From contig NZ_KQ948461.1 in NCBI RefSeq assembly GCF_001514115.1, forward strand, positions 1-64,000: a stretch of 64,000 nt of DNA, written 5' to 3'. Positions within the stretch are counted from its first letter, which is position 1; the number at the start of each line of letters is the position of its first letter. Below the pieces are notes generated by a model that worked only from the letters and a program-made list of their open reading frames with translations, was not told where the DNA came from and ran no database searches. The stretch is from Streptomyces olivochromogenes (GTDB taxonomy: Bacteria; Actinomycetota; Actinomycetes; Streptomycetales; Streptomycetaceae). Positions 61,844-64,000 of this stretch are shown here, piece by piece. Made by a program: the position numbers and the translations under genes.

Positions 61844-61928
61844 AGGCACTCCCGGTGCGGTTCGGTGAGATGCGAGGGGATACGAGGGGATACGAGGGGT
61901 TGTGGTGCGGCGTGGTTCGGCGCGTGGT

Positions 61929-62933
61929 TCAACAGGCGCGCAGACGCGCGACGAGGTCCATGGCGGCTTCACGGTCCAGGCTCGGCGGAGGGGTGAACGA
62001 GAGACGGGTCAGCAGCCCGCCGAAGCGTTCCGCGACCCGGCCGGGCAGCTCGTCCGCGGGGGCGACGATCGCGAACGCGTCGACCATCTCGTCCGTGATC
62101 AGCCCCGCCATGTCCTGCCAGCGCCCCGCCTTCGACAGCGCGGTCAGCTCCTCGCTCGCGCCCTCCCATCCATGCAGCGCGAAGACGCCCCGGTACGCCG
62201 GTGTGGAGGCGTAGAAGGCGATACGGCCGCGGAGTACCGGGAGGGTCGTTTCGATCTCCTTGTCGGTGCCCGTGACGAGGAACGGGGTGCCAAGCACCTC
62301 GAAGTCGTCGAGGGACGCGCCGGCGCGTGCGCGCCCCTCGCGCAGGGCGGGCAGCGTCCGTTCGCGGATCCATCGGGCGGTGGTGTAGCCGTGGCAGAGG
62401 AATCCGTCCGCGACCTCACCCGCGACCCGGGTCATCAGGTCGCCGACGCCGGCGAGCAGCACGCGCGGCGGCCCGAAGTCGTGCGGGGGCGGGACGAAGT
62501 CCGGGGGCATCAGGGTGTGGCGGTAGTACTCGCCCTGGAAGTCCAGGGGGGTTCCGTCGTGCCACGCCGACCAGATCGACCGCAGGGCGAGGACGTACTC
62601 GCGCATCTGCGCGGCCGGTCTGCCCCACGGCATGGAGAAGCGGCGTACGACATGGGCCTTCACCTGGGAGCCGAGACCGAGCACGAACCGGCCGCGGCTG
62701 TGCCGTTGGAGGTCGTCGGCGGTGTGGGCGAGGGTCATCGGGGAGCGGGCGAGCGCCACCGCGATGGACGTGCCCAGGGTGATGCGTCCGGTCGCTCCGG
62801 CGGCGACGGCCAGGGGGAGGAAGGGGTCCTGATTGACCTCTCCGGCCCACGCGGCGTCGTAGCCGTGCTCCTCGAGGGTGCGGGCCCGTTCCGCGGCGTC
62901 CGACAACCCGCGGACCGTACCGTCGATTTTCAT
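61929..62933 (-). CDS. LLM-class F420-dependent oxidoreductase (TIGR03617-like)
   Basis: This 334-residue LLM barrel has ITLGTSIAVALARSPMTLAH and FVLGLGSQVKAHVVRRFSMP, typical of mycobacterial F420-dependent LLM proteins. ATG 62933 has no Shine-Dalgarno; a TACTAT hexamer six bases upstream of the ATG suggests a leaderless transcript, with the operator at about the -35 region. The substrate is unknown. It is divergent from the crotonase gene at 62999. Confidence 0.9.
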   Translation of the reverse strand: MKIDGTVRGLSDAAERARTLEEHGYDAAWAGEVNQDPFLPLAVAAGATGRITLGTSIAVALARSPMTLAHTADDLQRHSRGRFVLGLGSQVKAHVVRRFSMPWGRPAAQMREYVLALRSIWSAWHDGTPLDFQGEYYRHTLMPPDFVPPPHDFGPPRVLLAGVGDLMTRVAGEVADGFLCHGYTTARWIRERTLPALREGRARAGASLDDFEVLGTPFLVTGTDKEIETTLPVLRGRIAFYASTPAYRGVFALHGWEGASEELTALSKAGRWQDMAGLITDEMVDAFAIVAPADELPGRVAERFGGLLTRLSFTPPPSLDREAAMDLVARLRAC

Positions 62934-62960
62934 GTGACGATAGTAAGGTATGCACATTCT

Positions 62961-62975
62961 GAGAACGAGGTTCTT
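62961..62975. promoter_or_regulatory. Regulon operator (variant) in divergent promoter
   Basis: GAGAAC-GAG-GTTCTT keeps near-perfect dyad symmetry but has three changes from the consensus. It lies 28 bases from the LLM start on the left and 24 bases from the earliest crotonase start on the right. Confidence 0.5.
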
Positions 62976-62998
62976 GCGGCTGTGAGCTTGCGTCGGCT

Positions 62999-63841
62999 GT
63001 GAGGTTCTCTCTGGTGGAGGGTGGAGGTGGCGCTTTGGCCGGGCGAGAGCCTGTTGTCCTTGTCGACGTCGAGGAGCGGATCGCGACGGTGACGCTCAAC
63101 CGGCCCGAGGCGCGCAACGCGCTGAGCCGCGAGGTCACCTTCGCGCTGTGGGACGCGGTCACGGCCGCGGGCAACGCCCTCGACGTCGATGCCGTGATCC
63201 TGACCGGTGCGGATCCCGCGTTCTGCGCCGGGGTCGACCTCAAGGAGGTGGCGGGGGAGACGCCGCCGACCGCGGTTCCCCGGGCGCCCGGTCAAGGGCC
63301 GGAGCGCGACGCCAACGGTCTCTTCCGTTTCCTGCCGGTGATCGGCAAGCCCGTCATCGGGGCGGTCAACGGCGTCGCGGTGACGGGCGGGCTCGAAGTG
63401 GCCCTGCAGTGCACGTTCCTGGTGGCGTCGCGGCGCGCCCGGTTCGCCGACACCCACGCCCGGCTCGGCATCATGCCGGGCGGCGGCGCGACCGTACTCC
63501 TCGCCCAGGCCGTCGGGCACCGGCGGGCCGTGGAGATGTCGCTCACCGGCAACTTCCTGACCGCCGAGGAGGCGCTCGGCCTCGGACTGGTCAACCACGT
63601 CGTCCCGCACGAGGAGTTGCTGCCCTTCACCCGGAGGCTGGCCGCCGACATCGTGAACAACGACCAGCGCGGTGTCCGCCGGTTGCTGCGGCACTACCGC
63701 CAGATCGCGGGCGCGGCCACCCTCGACGAGGCGCACCTCATCGAGGGGTACATGGCCGAGACCTGGCGGCCGGGGACGAGCGAGGTCGCCGCCCGGCGCG
63801 CCGCCGTCACCGCGCGGGGGCGGACGCAGGCCCGGTCCTGA
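62999..63841 (+). CDS. Enoyl-CoA hydratase/isomerase (crotonase fold)
   Basis: This 280-residue crotonase has FCAGVDLKEV and NGVAVTGGLEVAL for the oxyanion hole. The first hydratase Glu is His (DTHARLGIMPGGG), while the second is kept (AVEMSLTG). The start is uncertain: GTG 62999 gives the frame, but GGAGG precedes a TTG at 63035, which would remove the low-complexity VEGGGGA segment. It is regulated, by position, from the operator at 62961. Confidence 0.85.
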   Translation: MRFSLVEGGGGALAGREPVVLVDVEERIATVTLNRPEARNALSREVTFALWDAVTAAGNALDVDAVILTGADPAFCAGVDLKEVAGETPPTAVPRAPGQGPERDANGLFRFLPVIGKPVIGAVNGVAVTGGLEVALQCTFLVASRRARFADTHARLGIMPGGGATVLLAQAVGHRRAVEMSLTGNFLTAEEALGLGLVNHVVPHEELLPFTRRLAADIVNNDQRGVRRLLRHYRQIAGAATLDEAHLIEGYMAETWRPGTSEVAARRAAVTARGRTQARS

Positions 63842-64000
63842 CGTCCAGGTGCGTGGCGTCGAGATCGACGAGGGCTTCCTCGCCCGGCGCGGCATCCCCT
63901 GCGCGGCCCCGCGTCACAGCCGATCGGCGACTTCGCGGGTCCGCGTCACAGCTGTACGAGTCGCGGAGCCGAGCGGCCCTCCCGTATCAGGGCCCCGGCC
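63842..64000. other. Right-edge stretch without a supported gene
   Basis: One frame stays open to the edge but shows no recognisable protein. A 12-bp direct repeat (CCGCGTCACAGC, 63909 and 63941) is the only structure I see. A gene could begin here and continue beyond the window. Confidence 0.4.

Noticed and set aside
62984..62997. Possible 22-bp tandem operator next to the site at 62961
   Set aside because: The best half-match is off the 22-bp register by one base and the right half does not fit.

Overview
This is a very GC-rich actinobacterial chromosome segment, almost certainly Streptomyces. It carries lineage markers: a maltosyltransferase GlgE, a DUF5133 protein, a DUF574 methyltransferase, an XRE/DUF397 pair, anti-sigma-like ATP-binding proteins and a TPR regulator. 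Genes are tightly packed, many with ATGA or GTGA overlaps. No tRNA, rRNA, insertion sequence, prophage or CRISPR array was recognised.

Positions 1 to about 19,000 are ordinary streptomycete housekeeping and regulation: glgE (cut by the window edge), a flavin oxidase, regulators, a LysR/MFS pair sharing a LysR-type operator motif, a two-component system, TetR, MarR and an orphan OmpR-type response regulator. A ferredoxin and ferredoxin reductase (19,129-20,522) sit at the border.

From about 20,580 to the right edge there is one large catabolic island of more than 40 kb. It holds four acyl-CoA ligase genes (one missing its ATP-binding core), three acyl-CoA dehydrogenases, an APH-type acyl-CoA kinase, three crotonase-fold proteins, two CoA transferases, a DUF35-thiolase fusion, a classical thiolase, a thioesterase, a two-subunit B12-dependent acyl-CoA mutase, four short-chain dehydrogenases, an aldehyde dehydrogenase, a P450 with ferredoxin, a Rieske oxygenase, a TauD-type dioxygenase, a flavin/2Fe-2S reductase, two F420/LLM-type oxidoreductases and two amidohydrolase-fold proteins. 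Together these suggest oxygenase attack on a hydrophobic branched, alicyclic or terpenoid-like compound, CoA activation, unusual beta-oxidation with aldol cleavage, and a carbon-skeleton rearrangement. Signature steroid-ring genes and PKS/NRPS genes are absent, so the substrate is unknown.

The main discovery is that the island looks like one regulon. A palindrome of the form TGAGAAT-N3-ATTCTCA recurs at nine or ten promoters on both strands (21.67, 22.51, 32.58, 34.65, 34.82, 47.27, 48.39, 49.98, 58.42 and 62.97 kb). At five of them a degenerate second copy lies exactly 22 bp away centre to centre. The core of the palindrome often contains a -10-like hexamer, and two genes start at or just after it without a leader. 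The TetR gene at 21,735-22,415, next to a perfect site, is the best candidate regulator.

Transcription units in the island: (+) 22,529-29,676 ending in a 21-bp perfect hairpin; (-) 34,626-29,763; (+) 34,863-45,176; (-) 47,245-45,808; (-) 48,362-47,355 divergent from (+) 48,427-56,785; (-) 58,376-56,854 divergent from (+) 58,431-61,002; (-) 62,933-61,031 divergent from (+) 62,999-63,841.
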